A stretch of 64,000 nucleotides of DNA from Planctomycetota bacterium (lineage in GTDB: Bacteria; Planctomycetota; JAJSAM01; JAJVHW01). The first letter of the stretch is position 1, and every line of letters begins with the position of its first letter. The stretch covers positions 558,001 through 622,000 of the forward strand of contig JAJRPF010000048.1 of NCBI GenBank assembly GCA_024280885.1, read 5' to 3'. Of the stretch, positions 15,021 through 23,875 are shown in pieces. Under the pieces are notes generated by a model. That model was not told where the DNA came from, searched no databases, and saw nothing but the letters and a program-made list of their open reading frames with translations. The position numbers and the translations under genes are program-made.

Positions 15021-16838
15021 ATGCGCGCCCTCATCCTTGCCCCCGTCTTGCTCGCACTTGTCGCGTGCTCGACGCCGATCACCGCCAAGAACGTCGGAGC
15101 CGACCGCGTCTTCGAGCGCGTCAACGTGAACGCTCTGCGGGACAGAAAACCCAGCCTGACGACGCAGACCGTGCTGCACCGGGCGAGCCTGGCCGAACTC
15201 TTCGATGACAGCCCGCACGAGGCTCTGGCGGCGCTTCACCGCGCCGCGCTCGAGATCGACGGCCGCGATCGGTTGATCGCCCTCTCCGAACTCTGCTACC
15301 TCACCGCACGCCGCGAACGCGACAAGTCGCTCTATCTCGCATCGACTGTCTACGCGTACCTCTTCTTGGTCGGCGACGATCCGCAACCGCGTCCGCATGT
15401 CATGGATCGCCGCGTCCGGCTTGCCTGCGAGCTCTACAACCGATCGCTGACGGAGGCGTTCCGCGAGGACGGAGGGGAACTCTTCGTCCCCGACATGGGT
15501 GTCATCAAGTTGCCCGTCGGCTCCATCCGGATCGAGTCGGCCGACCAGGTCATGAAGCTGGGGCAACAGCTCTTCACCGAGTTCCGGCCCGCGGCGGACT
15601 GGTCCGTGAAGGGGATGTCGTCGCGGATCGTCACGTCCGGAATCGGGGTCGCTTTGATCGCCGGCCGGACCGAAGATACCGCATCGGTCTCGGGAGATAT
15701 GGACGCGAACGGCAGGATCGCCGGCAGTGCATTCCTCGACATCATCGGTGAACTACCGGACGCCGAGACCGGCGAACTCCGCGCGCGGCTCTCGCTCCAT
15801 GCAACGCTCGACGAGCCGACGATTCAGGTGCGTGGAAGGACCGTCCCGCTCGAGTCGGACCTGACAGTTCCGATCGCGTACTCGTTGCGCGAGTCCAAGC
15901 TGTGGGACTTCGAACTCGGCTCGTTCCTGTCTCCGGACAAGGCCGCGTTCGATAACGGCATCTCGTTGGCCGGGCCATACCAGCCCGGGAAGATCCCTGT
16001 CGTCTTCGTGCACGGCACCGCGTCGAGCCCCGCGCGTTGGGCGGAGATGCTGAACGAGTTGCGGGCGGATTCGCTGCTACAGGAGCGCTATCAGTACTGG
16101 TTCTTCATCTACTCGACAAGTCAGCCGATCCTCATCTCGGCCAACTCGCTGCGCGAGAGCCTGAAGGAGAAAATCGCCGAACTCGACCCCGCCGGCACGG
16201 ACGCGGCACTGCGCAAGATGGTCGTGATCGGCCACAGTCAGGGTGGGCTGCTGACGCGCTTGATGGCGACCGAGTCGGGCGATCGGTTCTGGGAGAATGT
16301 GAGCGACGCCCCGTTCGAGGACCTGGACCTCACGCCCGAAGAGAGTGCTAAGCTGCGTCAGGCCGTGTTCTTTGAACCGGCCCCATTCGTCGACACCGTC
16401 ATTTTCGTCGCCACCCCTCATCAGGGGAGTTTCCTCTCGGAGGGCTTCCTGCGCACGATCGCGAATGCGCTGATCTCGCTGCCGAAGAAGTCGATTCAGT
16501 TCTCGCAGGACATCATCCTGCGCAACCCGCTGCTCGTGAAGCGCGACCCGCTCAAGGGACAGCCGACGGCCGTCGACAACATGGCGCCGGGCAATCCGTT
16601 CCTGCTTGCGCTCGCGGACTCCCCGATGCCGGATCGCATTCACAAGCACTCGATCATCGCCGTCGAGGGTGATGGCCCGCTCGACGACGAAGACGATGGC
16701 GTCGTTGCCTACAAGAGTGCGCACCTTGAGGGCGTCGACTCCGAACTCGTCGTCCACTCGTTCCACTCGTGTCAGGACAAGGCGCCCGCGATCGCCGAGG
16801 TGCGCCGCATCCTGCGCGAAGCACTTCAAGAGAAGTAA
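15021..16838 (+). CDS. Lipoprotein alpha/beta hydrolase (esterase/lipase-like)
   Basis: A 605-residue lipoprotein (signal MRALILAPVLLALVAC, lipidated Cys16). The first ~310 residues form a region of unknown function. The alpha/beta hydrolase fold begins at PVVFVHGTASSPARWAEML, which supplies the oxyanion hole. The nucleophile elbow is VVIGHSQGGLLTRLMA (GHSQG), followed by FVATPHQGSFLSEGF as in PGAP1/lipase-like hydrolases. A late Asp in GPLDDEDDGVVAYKS and a His in ELVVHSFHSCQDKAP are likely triad members. The protein should be anchored in the membrane facing the periplasm and act on an ester of unknown nature. It converges on the sigma factor gene. Confidence 0.88.
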   Translation: MRALILAPVLLALVACSTPITAKNVGADRVFERVNVNALRDRKPSLTTQTVLHRASLAELFDDSPHEALAALHRAALEIDGRDRLIALSELCYLTARRERDKSLYLASTVYAYLFLVGDDPQPRPHVMDRRVRLACELYNRSLTEAFREDGGELFVPDMGVIKLPVGSIRIESADQVMKLGQQLFTEFRPAADWSVKGMSSRIVTSGIGVALIAGRTEDTASVSGDMDANGRIAGSAFLDIIGELPDAETGELRARLSLHATLDEPTIQVRGRTVPLESDLTVPIAYSLRESKLWDFELGSFLSPDKAAFDNGISLAGPYQPGKIPVVFVHGTASSPARWAEMLNELRADSLLQERYQYWFFIYSTSQPILISANSLRESLKEKIAELDPAGTDAALRKMVVIGHSQGGLLTRLMATESGDRFWENVSDAPFEDLDLTPEESAKLRQAVFFEPAPFVDTVIFVATPHQGSFLSEGFLRTIANALISLPKKSIQFSQDIILRNPLLVKRDPLKGQPTAVDNMAPGNPFLLALADSPMPDRIHKHSIIAVEGDGPLDDEDDGVVAYKSAHLEGVDSELVVHSFHSCQDKAPAIAEVRRILREALQEK

Positions 16839-16849
16839 TCGCCGCTGGC

Positions 16850-16870
16850 CGGGTCAGTTTCGGGTCAGTT
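16850..16870. repeat. Two direct copies of CGGGTCAGTT
   Basis: cgggtcagtt occurs at 16850-16859 and again at 16861-16870, a period of 11 bases, in the 39-base gap between the convergent hydrolase and sigma factor genes. No function is evident; no classic terminator hairpin was recognised there. Confidence 0.5.
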
Positions 16871-16877
16871 CGCCGCG

Positions 16878-19172
16878 TCAGTCCTGCGCGCGCATCACGG
16901 CCTTCACCGTGACACCCGCATCCTCGCGGATCACGACGCGGTCGATGACGACTTCGGCGTGGCCTTCAAACGACCGCACGGTGAGTCGGTAGGCGCCCGC
17001 GTGCTTTGCGCGCAAGCGGACGCTTCGCAGCCCATTCGCCGACGAGAACGCGCCGCCGGGTTCGTCATCCGTCTCGTCGCGATCGAGCGGCTCCATGAAC
17101 GCGAGCATATTCGTGAGCGCAACCGGCTCGCCGTCCTCGTTAACGAACTCGAGAAGGACCGAGCGCGCCTGCGTGACGGTCAGCACGACCTCGCCGACCG
17201 CTGGCCCCACGCCGCGCAGGATGCCCTGCGCGCCCCCGAACGAGTCGTCGGAGTGCGCGCTCGCCTCGATCGCGAACGTATCGTTCCCGAGGTGTGCGAG
17301 CGCGATCCATCCCTCCTTGTCCGTCGATCCCTGCGCAACGATCGACCGCGTTGCGTCGCCGAATGCCATGACGTGCGCGCGGGCGCAGGGGGCCCCGAAT
17401 TGGTCGAGGACGCGGACGCGAAGCTCATGCCCGCGCGAGAAGACGACGTCGTCCAGATCGCCCACCTGTGGAGCACTGCTGCGCAGCGTCTCGAACGCCA
17501 CCGACCCCGGCGCGATGATCAGGCGCCGATCGGCATGTGACCCCGGATTGAAGGAGATCGAGATCGAACCGTCCTCGTTCGTATGCGCGTCGATCCCCGA
17601 CAGAACGAAGCGCCCGTCCGCGTCGGAGTCAACCGAGTCGGATGCCGAGTCGGAGGAGATCATGACGTCCGCGATGGACCGTCCCTCTTCGTCCACGCAG
17701 CGTCCACGGAACGCGACCGCCGGCGCGAGTTCGATTCGCAACCCGTCGCCGAGCAGCGCGGTGCGCGGGGTCTGATGATCGGTGTGCGGAAAACCCTGCG
17801 CCGTGATCGACAGGTTGGCGGGCGTCGTGAATGCAGCGTGCGGGAGCGCGCGGAACGCGAACTCCCCGGCAGCATCGGTGCGCGCCACGCCACCGGGCCC
17901 GTAGACGTCGCCGGTCAGCGTCATCTCGATCCGGGCGCCTGCGATGGGGGAGCCGTCCGTGGAGATCAGCGTGCCACGCAGCGCAGTTGCCGCGTGCAAC
18001 ACCAGTCGCGTGTCGTCCGGCTCCCTGTCGGCGACTTCGATCACAGGCCCGATCGCTGCGAGATCCCCGAGCGACGCGGAGAGCCGCACCTCCTGCTGCC
18101 GCGGCACCTGGAACACCGCGCGCCCGTCCGTGTCGGTCGTCCGTGTCGCGAGAACACGCGCGTACCCGGATTTCGCGAACGAGTTGCCGTCACGTAGTTC
18201 CACCGTGGCGTCCGCCGCCGCCGTGCCGTCGCCGCGAACAACCGTGACCGACCACCCGTTCGTCTCCTGCTCCGAATCCGCTCCAAGTACTGCCGCGGTC
18301 ACTTGGGCAGCGCGCGATCCCGAGCCTTCGTCGGTCGCCGCCCCCCCGGTGCCGACCAGGGAAGTGAACGCCGCGCCGATGCGTGCCCGATCCCGCCGGC
18401 CGGCGGGAGTTGCCCCACGGTCGGCGACGTCGGCCGTCTCGTTCGCTGACGGGTCGCTCGAAGCACCTGCATCACGCGGAGCGTGCGCACCAAGCTGCCA
18501 TGCGATCGGCACCATCCCGGCCACCAGAACAAGACCGGCCGCGATGGTGATACGCCATGTGCGCGTCTTGCGGGTTCGTCCGTTGACGGTTGGGTCGACG
18601 TCGAAGAGCAGGGGCGCAAGTGCGCGCCTCCACGCCTTCTGATCGCCCCCGTGATGCGCGTCGAGTTGCGCCCGCAACTTGTCGTTCGCGCGGTGGAGGC
18701 GCGTTCTCACCGTTCCGTGCGGAACGCCCAAGCGCTCAGCGATCTCCGCCGGCGAGAGCCCTTCGAAGAAGCGCAGCAGCACGACATCCCGGAACCCTGG
18801 TTCGAGATCCAGCACGGCTTGGAGCACACTTCGATGTGCCTCCGCCTGCTCCGCGATCACATCCGCACGAGCACCGACGCCGACGCCCGCATTGCCTCGC
18901 GCCGCGGCCTGCGCGACAACCCCCTCGCGCTCACCCCGCCGCGCATCCCGCCGCACGGAGTCGCGCAACCGATTGCGCATGACGGTCGCGAGCCAGGCCC
19001 GCGGCGAGCGCACATCGCGAGGCATCGACCGCAGCGCGCGCAACCATGTCTCTTGCTCGAGATCGTCGGCGCTGCCCGTGTCACGGACGAGTGACCGCGC
19101 CAGCGCGCGCACCCAATCACGGTGCTGCAGAAGAACGTCGGGCGGGAACGGCGGAGAGCGGAGTTCAGTCAT
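16878..19172 (-). CDS. ECF sigma factor fused to a membrane anchor and exported carboxypeptidase-regulatory-like domains
   Basis: A 764-residue fusion. I start at MTELRSPP (19172); upstream in-frame residues look non-coding. Sigma region 2 lies at about residues 15-80 (RALARSLVRDTGSADDLEQE, SPRAWLATVMRNRLRD). Region 4 is at about 115-170 (LEPGFRDVVLLRFFEGLSPA, ERLGVPHGTVRTRLHRANDK). A single transmembrane helix follows near 205-225 (ITIAAGLVLVAGMVPIAW). The remaining ~530 residues should be outside the membrane and contain several CarboxypepD_reg/Ig-like modules (VDEEGRSIADVMISSD, STDGSPIAGARIEM). Planctomycetes are known for such sigma fusions. The exported part may sense a ligand or envelope state and keep the sigma at the membrane, by proteolysis or conformational control; this is inference. 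Confidence 0.9.
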   Translation of the reverse strand: MTELRSPPFPPDVLLQHRDWVRALARSLVRDTGSADDLEQETWLRALRSMPRDVRSPRAWLATVMRNRLRDSVRRDARRGEREGVVAQAAARGNAGVGVGARADVIAEQAEAHRSVLQAVLDLEPGFRDVVLLRFFEGLSPAEIAERLGVPHGTVRTRLHRANDKLRAQLDAHHGGDQKAWRRALAPLLFDVDPTVNGRTRKTRTWRITIAAGLVLVAGMVPIAWQLGAHAPRDAGASSDPSANETADVADRGATPAGRRDRARIGAAFTSLVGTGGAATDEGSGSRAAQVTAAVLGADSEQETNGWSVTVVRGDGTAAADATVELRDGNSFAKSGYARVLATRTTDTDGRAVFQVPRQQEVRLSASLGDLAAIGPVIEVADREPDDTRLVLHAATALRGTLISTDGSPIAGARIEMTLTGDVYGPGGVARTDAAGEFAFRALPHAAFTTPANLSITAQGFPHTDHQTPRTALLGDGLRIELAPAVAFRGRCVDEEGRSIADVMISSDSASDSVDSDADGRFVLSGIDAHTNEDGSISISFNPGSHADRRLIIAPGSVAFETLRSSAPQVGDLDDVVFSRGHELRVRVLDQFGAPCARAHVMAFGDATRSIVAQGSTDKEGWIALAHLGNDTFAIEASAHSDDSFGGAQGILRGVGPAVGEVVLTVTQARSVLLEFVNEDGEPVALTNMLAFMEPLDRDETDDEPGGAFSSANGLRSVRLRAKHAGAYRLTVRSFEGHAEVVIDRVVIREDAGVTVKAVMRAQD

Positions 19173-19646
19173 GGCACCTTGGAGACGCCAGGATGCCCCC
19201 GCCCGTTCCCGGCGATCGAGCGAATTGACCGCGGCCGACAGGTCCGCGGCCGTACTCCCGTCATGCCGTGCCACGGTGCGCCAGGCCAAGCCGGGGCGCG
19301 GAGAATGAGCGACCTGATCACGACACGTCGACGACACGCCGCGGAGTCTCTCCGTCGCCGTGGAGGATCTGAACGTCGTTACGCGCCGCAGCGACGCGGT
19401 TGACAAGCTGACGAACCTGGTCGAACGTGGAGTGTCCAAACCGACGATTCGAGCCTGATACGGCATGTCGGGCACAGTATGACGAGAGTTTGGGTACTGA
19501 TGAGGGTACGCGTGAGCGAAGGCCGCAGAGTTCTCGGATCTCGGTAGGGCAGGGCTGCGGTCGTATGCGCGGTCGTCCTCACGGTCGCCGCGTGGCGCTC
19601 AAACCTGTCCGGGTCGCGCACGAAGGATGCACGCGTCCCGATCATC
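19173..19646. other. 474-base intergenic region, promoter side of the sigma fusion gene
   Basis: No convincing gene. It contains an 11-bp palindrome CCGTGCCACGG at 19266-19276 and a reverse copy of the TACTGTGCC-type motif (GGCACAGTA, 19471-19479). At 19548-19646, in frame with the next gene, an open stretch would encode a hydrophobic segment (VVCAVVLTVAAW), but it has no usual start codon. Confidence 0.5.
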
Positions 19647-20039
19647 GTGTCCGTAGAACGCGCATTGCTGGAGACGCAGCGACACTCCTCACCTCGCCTT
19701 CTAGCAGAGGGGGAATTCGGCTGCGAGTGGAGCGGGGAGATCGCGCAGCCCGTCCTCGCGACGATCGAGATGGATCCTGCGTTCGGAGGCCCGTATCTGT
19801 ATGTGGTCCTCCCTGGGTTTGAGGACGCGCAGACGGTGTCCAACTGGATGCGATTGCGAATGCGACTGTTAGGTGATGCACGCCATGGTCCTCGCGGGCG
19901 GCTCCACGTCGGTGTCGATTACCATGCGTACTTCGTCCTACCGACAGGCGGGGTGGATGGGCCAGAGCAGCCAACCTCGACTGTCGTGCGACTTCGACGC
20001 CTTGATGCGTGGGAGGAAGTTGCGCTCCTGCTCGAGTGA
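19647..20039 (+). CDS. Orphan hypothetical protein
   Basis: A 130-residue protein from a GTG at 19647. I do not recognise the family. It contains CEWSGEIAQPVLATIEMDPA, then PYLYVVLPGF and RGRLHVGVDYHAYFVLPTG, an alpha/beta pattern with no visible motif. Codon use is less GC-rich at third positions than its neighbours (TTA, CTA, GTA, TAT, TTT appear). The frame stays open for 33 codons upstream to a stop at 19545 and would add a membrane-type segment there, so the true start is uncertain or a frameshift may separate a signal peptide. It is flanked by intergenic copies of a TACTGTGCC-type repeat. It could be recently acquired. Confidence 0.45.
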   Translation: MSVERALLETQRHSSPRLLAEGEFGCEWSGEIAQPVLATIEMDPAFGGPYLYVVLPGFEDAQTVSNWMRLRMRLLGDARHGPRGRLHVGVDYHAYFVLPTGGVDGPEQPTSTVVRLRRLDAWEEVALLLE

Positions 20040-20054
20040 GCAATCGACATGCCG

Positions 20055-20159
20055 CGAGATACTGTGCTGGCAGGCTGTCGAAGTCATGCCGTGCCTGTCG
20101 AGTTTCGACACACCGTGGCACGACATACCGTGCCAGGTTCAGTAGCTCGCAGTATCTCG
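20055..20159. repeat. Inverted-repeat-rich intergenic element
   Basis: Ten-base arms CGAGATACTG (20055-20064) and CAGTATCTCG (20150-20159) enclose further small inverted repeats: GTCGAA...TTCGAC and GGCACG-ACATAC-CGTGCC. A TACCGTGCCAGGTTC motif at 20126-20140 matches copies elsewhere in the window. The RNA could fold into a branched structure. Its position is between the ends of the orphan gene and the DUF3313-like gene, so it might serve as a bidirectional terminator or be a mobile repeat remnant. Confidence 0.55.
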
Positions 20160-20194
20160 GGAGGCCTCACCTGGACCCGGGGCGGCGGCGCTTG

Positions 20195-20764
20195 CTACTC
20201 GATGCCGTGGTGCTCGTTCATGAAGTCGAGGAGGGCGATCGCGAGCGCGTCGAAGGCGGATTGGTCGCCAGCGTCGAAGGAGCGGACGACGGCGGCCATG
20301 CGTTCGCCGGTCACGGAGTCGAGCATCTCGGCCTCGAAGCGCACGGAGACGACGTCGTCGGGGGTGCGTCCGTCGCCCTTGAACTTCATCTCGGAGAGTG
20401 CGCAGCGCGTGCGCATGACGTGGGGGCCCGCCTTCGCGACCACGTCGTAGTAGGGCTCCACGACGCTGATGAGCTTCTCGCGGAACGCTGCGGCCATGCG
20501 CTTGGCAACAGCCGGGTCCTCGTTCGCCAAGGTGGAGTTCGGGAGTGCGTGGATCTCGAACGCGTCAAAGAGCAACTGGTCGCATTCGAGCATCGCGTCG
20601 TGCGGCGCGATGAAGCGCAGCCCAGTCGGCTCCTGCGGATGCACGGCCATGCCCTCGTAGCTGCCCAGGAACCCTGTGGTCCCGAAAGGCTGCGTGGCGC
20701 ACCCGGCGCAGAACAGGCCTGCGATGAGCGCAGCGGTGGTGATGAGGGAGCGGATGCGGATCAT
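20195..20764 (-). CDS. DUF3313-like lipoprotein
   Basis: A 189-residue lipoprotein (MIRIRSLITTAALIAGLF, lipobox CAGC) with GGGAGGA before the ATG. The mature part contains YYDVVAKAGPHVMRTRCALS, then MLDSVTGERMAAVVRSFDA and a C-terminal LLDFMNEHHG. The pattern fits the DUF3313 lipoprotein family by eye; its function is unknown. A second family member lies at 57729-58325 and shares the 'YDVV...G..V.R.R.A', 'VLDSVTGE..AAVVRSF' and 'LL.FMN' elements. It is probably in the outer-membrane or periplasmic lipoprotein set. It stands alone. Confidence 0.8.
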   Translation of the reverse strand: MIRIRSLITTAALIAGLFCAGCATQPFGTTGFLGSYEGMAVHPQEPTGLRFIAPHDAMLECDQLLFDAFEIHALPNSTLANEDPAVAKRMAAAFREKLISVVEPYYDVVAKAGPHVMRTRCALSEMKFKGDGRTPDDVVSVRFEAEMLDSVTGERMAAVVRSFDAGDQSAFDALAIALLDFMNEHHGIE

Positions 20765-20878
20765 GGTTTGTCCTCCCCGAAGGGCGTTCTCAGCAGGAGT
20801 TACGTTCGACGTGTTGCGTTGTCTGATCGGGCCCAGTTCGCGTCATTTCAGTGCGCGTCGTGTCGTCTAGCGACTCGT

Positions 20879-22369
20879 CTAGTACGGCTCGTTCCAAAAG
20901 TTCTCCCAGATGACCTGGTCGGGCTTCGGGAGCTTGGGACGATCCGGGCTGATCTTGTACTTCTTCTTCGCCTTGCGCCACCACTGCGTCCACGCGTCCT
21001 TGTCCGTGCCGTTGTCGATGCCGGTGAGGACCAAGAGCGCGATCCGGGCGTCCACCATGAAGCGCTGCTCGCCCGCCCCGCGACTGTTGCCGCGTGGGTT
21101 GCCGCCGCCCAGACTCATTGCCTGGATCAGCGTTGCGATCGCTTCCTTGGTGCGGATATTGCCGATGCCAAAGATCCGCGCCTGGCCGGTGGCGATCGTC
21201 AGACCCTTGAAGGGGGAGTCGATCAACACGTCGACGGACGATTTGTCACGATGGCGACCGATCGCTTTCAGCAGGTGCGTGAACTCGGTCTCGTCGTCGC
21301 GCAGCTTCTTGTTGCGGCGGTACAGGCGGTGCAACTGCTTGAGAGCGCTCTTGTCGTGCGACCAACCGAGAGCGTCGATGGCCTCGAGTCGAATACGCTT
21401 CTCGCGGTCACGGAGTGCCTTTCCGAGCAAGCGCGTGACGGCCGGACTGCTCACGCCGCCGAACTCCTCGATGGCGACGGCGCGCTCATCGACGTCTTTG
21501 GACTTGTGCGCCTCGGTCAAGCCCTTGACGGCGGCCTTGACGGTCGCCGCATCGGGGTTCTCGACGATGACGTAGGGCGAGCCGAGCGCCTGCCGCTTCG
21601 GTGCCGGTCGGCCGACGTAGTAGGGCTCCTCCCAGAAAGCTTCCCACTTCGCGGAGAGAGGCTCTGGGACGTCCGGCCGGTCCTTCTCGACCTTGACCTT
21701 TTTCTTCACCTCGTTCACCCACCACTGCGACGCTTCCAGTCGATCTCGACCGGGATCGCGGCCCGTGAGCACGGCGATACCGACCCGAATGTCGGGGTAG
21801 AACTTCCCCTTGTAGCTGGAGTCGACGAGCCGGCTGCCGCCGCGGCGTGGGTTGCCGCCTGCGATCTGCAGCGCCTTGAAGAGCAGTTCGACAGAGCGCT
21901 GGTCACGGATATTCGTGACGCCGTAGATGCGGGCCCGCCCCGTCTCCTGCGTGAGCCCCTTGAACGGTTTGTCGGCGAAGACCTTGAGCGACGACGGGTC
22001 GCCGTGGCGCCCGATCTCCTTGAGGAGCAGCGCGAGGAGTTCCTCGTCATCGCGCAGGGGCATATCGCGGAAGTAGAGCTTGTGGAGCGCCTTGAGCGCA
22101 TCCGGGTGGTCCGTACCACCGAGAGCCTTGATCGCGGCCGTGCGGACCGAGATGGACCGATCGCGGAGGCCCTTCGCGACGAACTGGATGATCCCCGGGT
22201 CCTTCAGGCCTGCGGCTGCCTTCACGGCATCGAGGCGCTCGACCTCATCCGTCTTGCGGAACGCGGTCTTCAGGCGCTTTTCGAGCGCATCGTTAGCATC
22301 CTGAGCGTGGGCTGGGAGTACCAGCACCGCCGCCAGGACGGTCAAGGTCGCGATCGTCAGTCTGCGCAT
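20879..22369 (-). CDS. Exported HEAT-repeat protein made of two duplicated halves
   Basis: A 496-residue protein with signal peptide MRRLTIATLTVLAAVLVLPAHA and GGAGG upstream. Residues about 30-265 and 285-496 are a tandem duplication. Each half begins with HEAT-like helices (AIKALGGTDHPDALKALHKL versus AIDALGWSHDKSALKQLHRL). Each then has FKGLT..TG.ARI.G..NIR, a GGNPR loop, a 'D.R..I.VLTG.D' segment, and ends in FWEEPYY or FWNEPY. No catalytic residues were recognised. A scaffold or binding role outside the cytoplasm is the most that can be said. Confidence 0.87.
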   Translation of the reverse strand: MRRLTIATLTVLAAVLVLPAHAQDANDALEKRLKTAFRKTDEVERLDAVKAAAGLKDPGIIQFVAKGLRDRSISVRTAAIKALGGTDHPDALKALHKLYFRDMPLRDDEELLALLLKEIGRHGDPSSLKVFADKPFKGLTQETGRARIYGVTNIRDQRSVELLFKALQIAGGNPRRGGSRLVDSSYKGKFYPDIRVGIAVLTGRDPGRDRLEASQWWVNEVKKKVKVEKDRPDVPEPLSAKWEAFWEEPYYVGRPAPKRQALGSPYVIVENPDAATVKAAVKGLTEAHKSKDVDERAVAIEEFGGVSSPAVTRLLGKALRDREKRIRLEAIDALGWSHDKSALKQLHRLYRRNKKLRDDETEFTHLLKAIGRHRDKSSVDVLIDSPFKGLTIATGQARIFGIGNIRTKEAIATLIQAMSLGGGNPRGNSRGAGEQRFMVDARIALLVLTGIDNGTDKDAWTQWWRKAKKKYKISPDRPKLPKPDQVIWENFWNEPY

Positions 22370-22557
22370 GCCGAAGCCTCCATCAGGGGGAACGGCGTTG
22401 TTCTACCAGTCCGCCCCGGCGATCGCGAATGGAGACGCGGTGGCCCGAAAGCGGTTCTGCGCGCGTGCGGTGCCCGGTGTCATCCCAGTCTCGCGGTGAA
22501 CGTTGGCACCTCGTGGGCCGATGTATGGAGACGTATCCTCCAACCGAAGGTGAAGCC

Positions 22558-22932
22558 TTGTTCCAACGACTCCTGCTCTCGACGGCGCTCGCGGCTGTGC
22601 TCGTCCTCTCTCCAGGCTGCCTGACGACGATCTCGGAGTCGCCGACTCCCGACGATGTCACGCAGACGGGGCCGTTCCCCGACGACTATACGAAGATCGT
22701 GCGGAAGTGGATCCTTGAGGACATCTTCCGGATCGTGTCGATCGACTCACTCGACGTGTCGACGCCTGAGGCCGGAGTCAGCCGCTGGGGACTCCTCGGT
22801 AGCGCGAAGCAGGGCTGGCGTGCGAACGTCCAGTTCTCGGGCCGGGATCGCATCGGGTCGTCCACCGGACGGATGGACTACGTCGTGCTGATCAAGGACG
22901 GCGAGGTCGTGGCCTCGCAGAAGCGCCCCTGA
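22558..22932 (+). CDS. Small lipoprotein of unknown function
   Basis: I place the start at a TTG (22558) because GAAGG lies seven bases before it and the product then begins with a textbook lipoprotein signal: MFQRLLLSTALAAVLVLSPGC, lipidated at Cys21. An ATG at 22525 in frame would add eleven hydrophilic residues in front and is the alternative. The 124-residue product has no recognised domain; the mature part has DYTKIVRKWILEDIFRIVSI and GWRANVQFSGRDRIGSSTGR. It is divergent from the HEAT gene and stands alone. Confidence 0.7.
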   Translation: MFQRLLLSTALAAVLVLSPGCLTTISESPTPDDVTQTGPFPDDYTKIVRKWILEDIFRIVSIDSLDVSTPEAGVSRWGLLGSAKQGWRANVQFSGRDRIGSSTGRMDYVVLIKDGEVVASQKRP

Positions 22933-23115
22933 GAAGGGCCTTGGGCCTGGATCACTGGATCACCCTGAGCACGGGGCGGCTGCGCCGTCACCTCCGGAGC
23001 GTCTCGCTCGGCGCACATGAACTGACGAGTCACGCTGCCCGGGCGCGGTGGATGCTCCACACGTCGGCTGGCTATCACCCCCTCACCGGCGCCGCGGGGG
23101 TTTCTGGCCGGGCTC

Positions 23116-23865
23116 CTAGTCCGCATCTCCTCCTCGGATCTGCTTAGTCGTCGCGGCAACGATGTGCATTCCGACAAGGCGCGCGAGAACGACGGCGACG
23201 AACATCTGTCCGACGATGGCTTCCACGATCGTGAGCGAGCGTGCGATCGACGTCTTCGGGGTGATGTCGCCGAAGCCGAGTGTCGTCAGTGTGACGTAGC
23301 TGAAGTAGAAGAGCTCCCCGGCGGCGTCGTCACGACTGGCGGCATGATCGAGCGCACCGAAACTCTCTGGATCGAGGAGGAGGACGGCGCGGTAGAGATA
23401 GAACCACGCCAGTCCCAGCAGAACGTACGCACAGAGCGAGATGCAGATGGTGTCGGCCGTGACCGTGCGTCGCCCGAACATCGCGACCAGGCCCTTGTAG
23501 ACGACGAAGAGCAGGCCGATGCCCGTGTAGATGCGCCCGAACGCAAGCAGCGAGACGGGGACGTCGATCGACGTCCATGTCAGTGCCTCGATTGTCGCCG
23601 GAAGCACGACCAGTAGAGCGGCCATGCGCCACGGCTGCCTGGCATGGGCGACCGTGACAGCGGCGGTGATCAGGATGGCGTCGACGGCGAGGTGCAGGAT
23701 CACCTTGCCGACGACACCGCGCGACTCCGGGAGGAGCCCGCCAAGCGTGCTCGACCGGAGGAACGGGATGAGCACGAACATGAGCAGCAGCGCGGCCAGC
23801 AAGTAGAACGAACCGCCTGCTCGCAAATCGGACACCACCGCGGCAAAGCCCCGTCGCCTCGACAT
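23116..23865 (-). CDS. Voltage-gated-type potassium/ion channel
   Basis: A 249-residue membrane protein with about six transmembrane helices, the last two flanking a pore loop TLTTLGFGDITPKTS. That is the K+-channel selectivity filter T-L-G-F-G-D. The first helices (FYLLAALLLMFVLIPFL, VILHLAVDAILITAAVTV) form the membrane part preceding the pore; no obvious arginine-rich S4 was seen. It follows the PilT-type ATPase gene by ten bases and the cyclic-nucleotide-binding gene by two genes, so the three may be cotranscribed. Whether the channel is gated by cyclic nucleotide is unknown; it has no such domain itself. Confidence 0.87.
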   Translation of the reverse strand: MSRRRGFAAVVSDLRAGGSFYLLAALLLMFVLIPFLRSSTLGGLLPESRGVVGKVILHLAVDAILITAAVTVAHARQPWRMAALLVVLPATIEALTWTSIDVPVSLLAFGRIYTGIGLLFVVYKGLVAMFGRRTVTADTICISLCAYVLLGLAWFYLYRAVLLLDPESFGALDHAASRDDAAGELFYFSYVTLTTLGFGDITPKTSIARSLTIVEAIVGQMFVAVVLARLVGMHIVAATTKQIRGGDAD

Positions 23866-23875
23866 CTTGTTGCTC

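Noticed and set aside
16839..16877. Rho-independent terminator between convergent genes
   Set aside because: Only a short direct repeat was found, no stem with a T-run.
20009..22624. 871-codon plus-strand open frame opposite the duplicated HEAT gene
   Set aside because: Antisense to a gene with signal peptide and Shine-Dalgarno; high-GC DNA commonly leaves such frames open.
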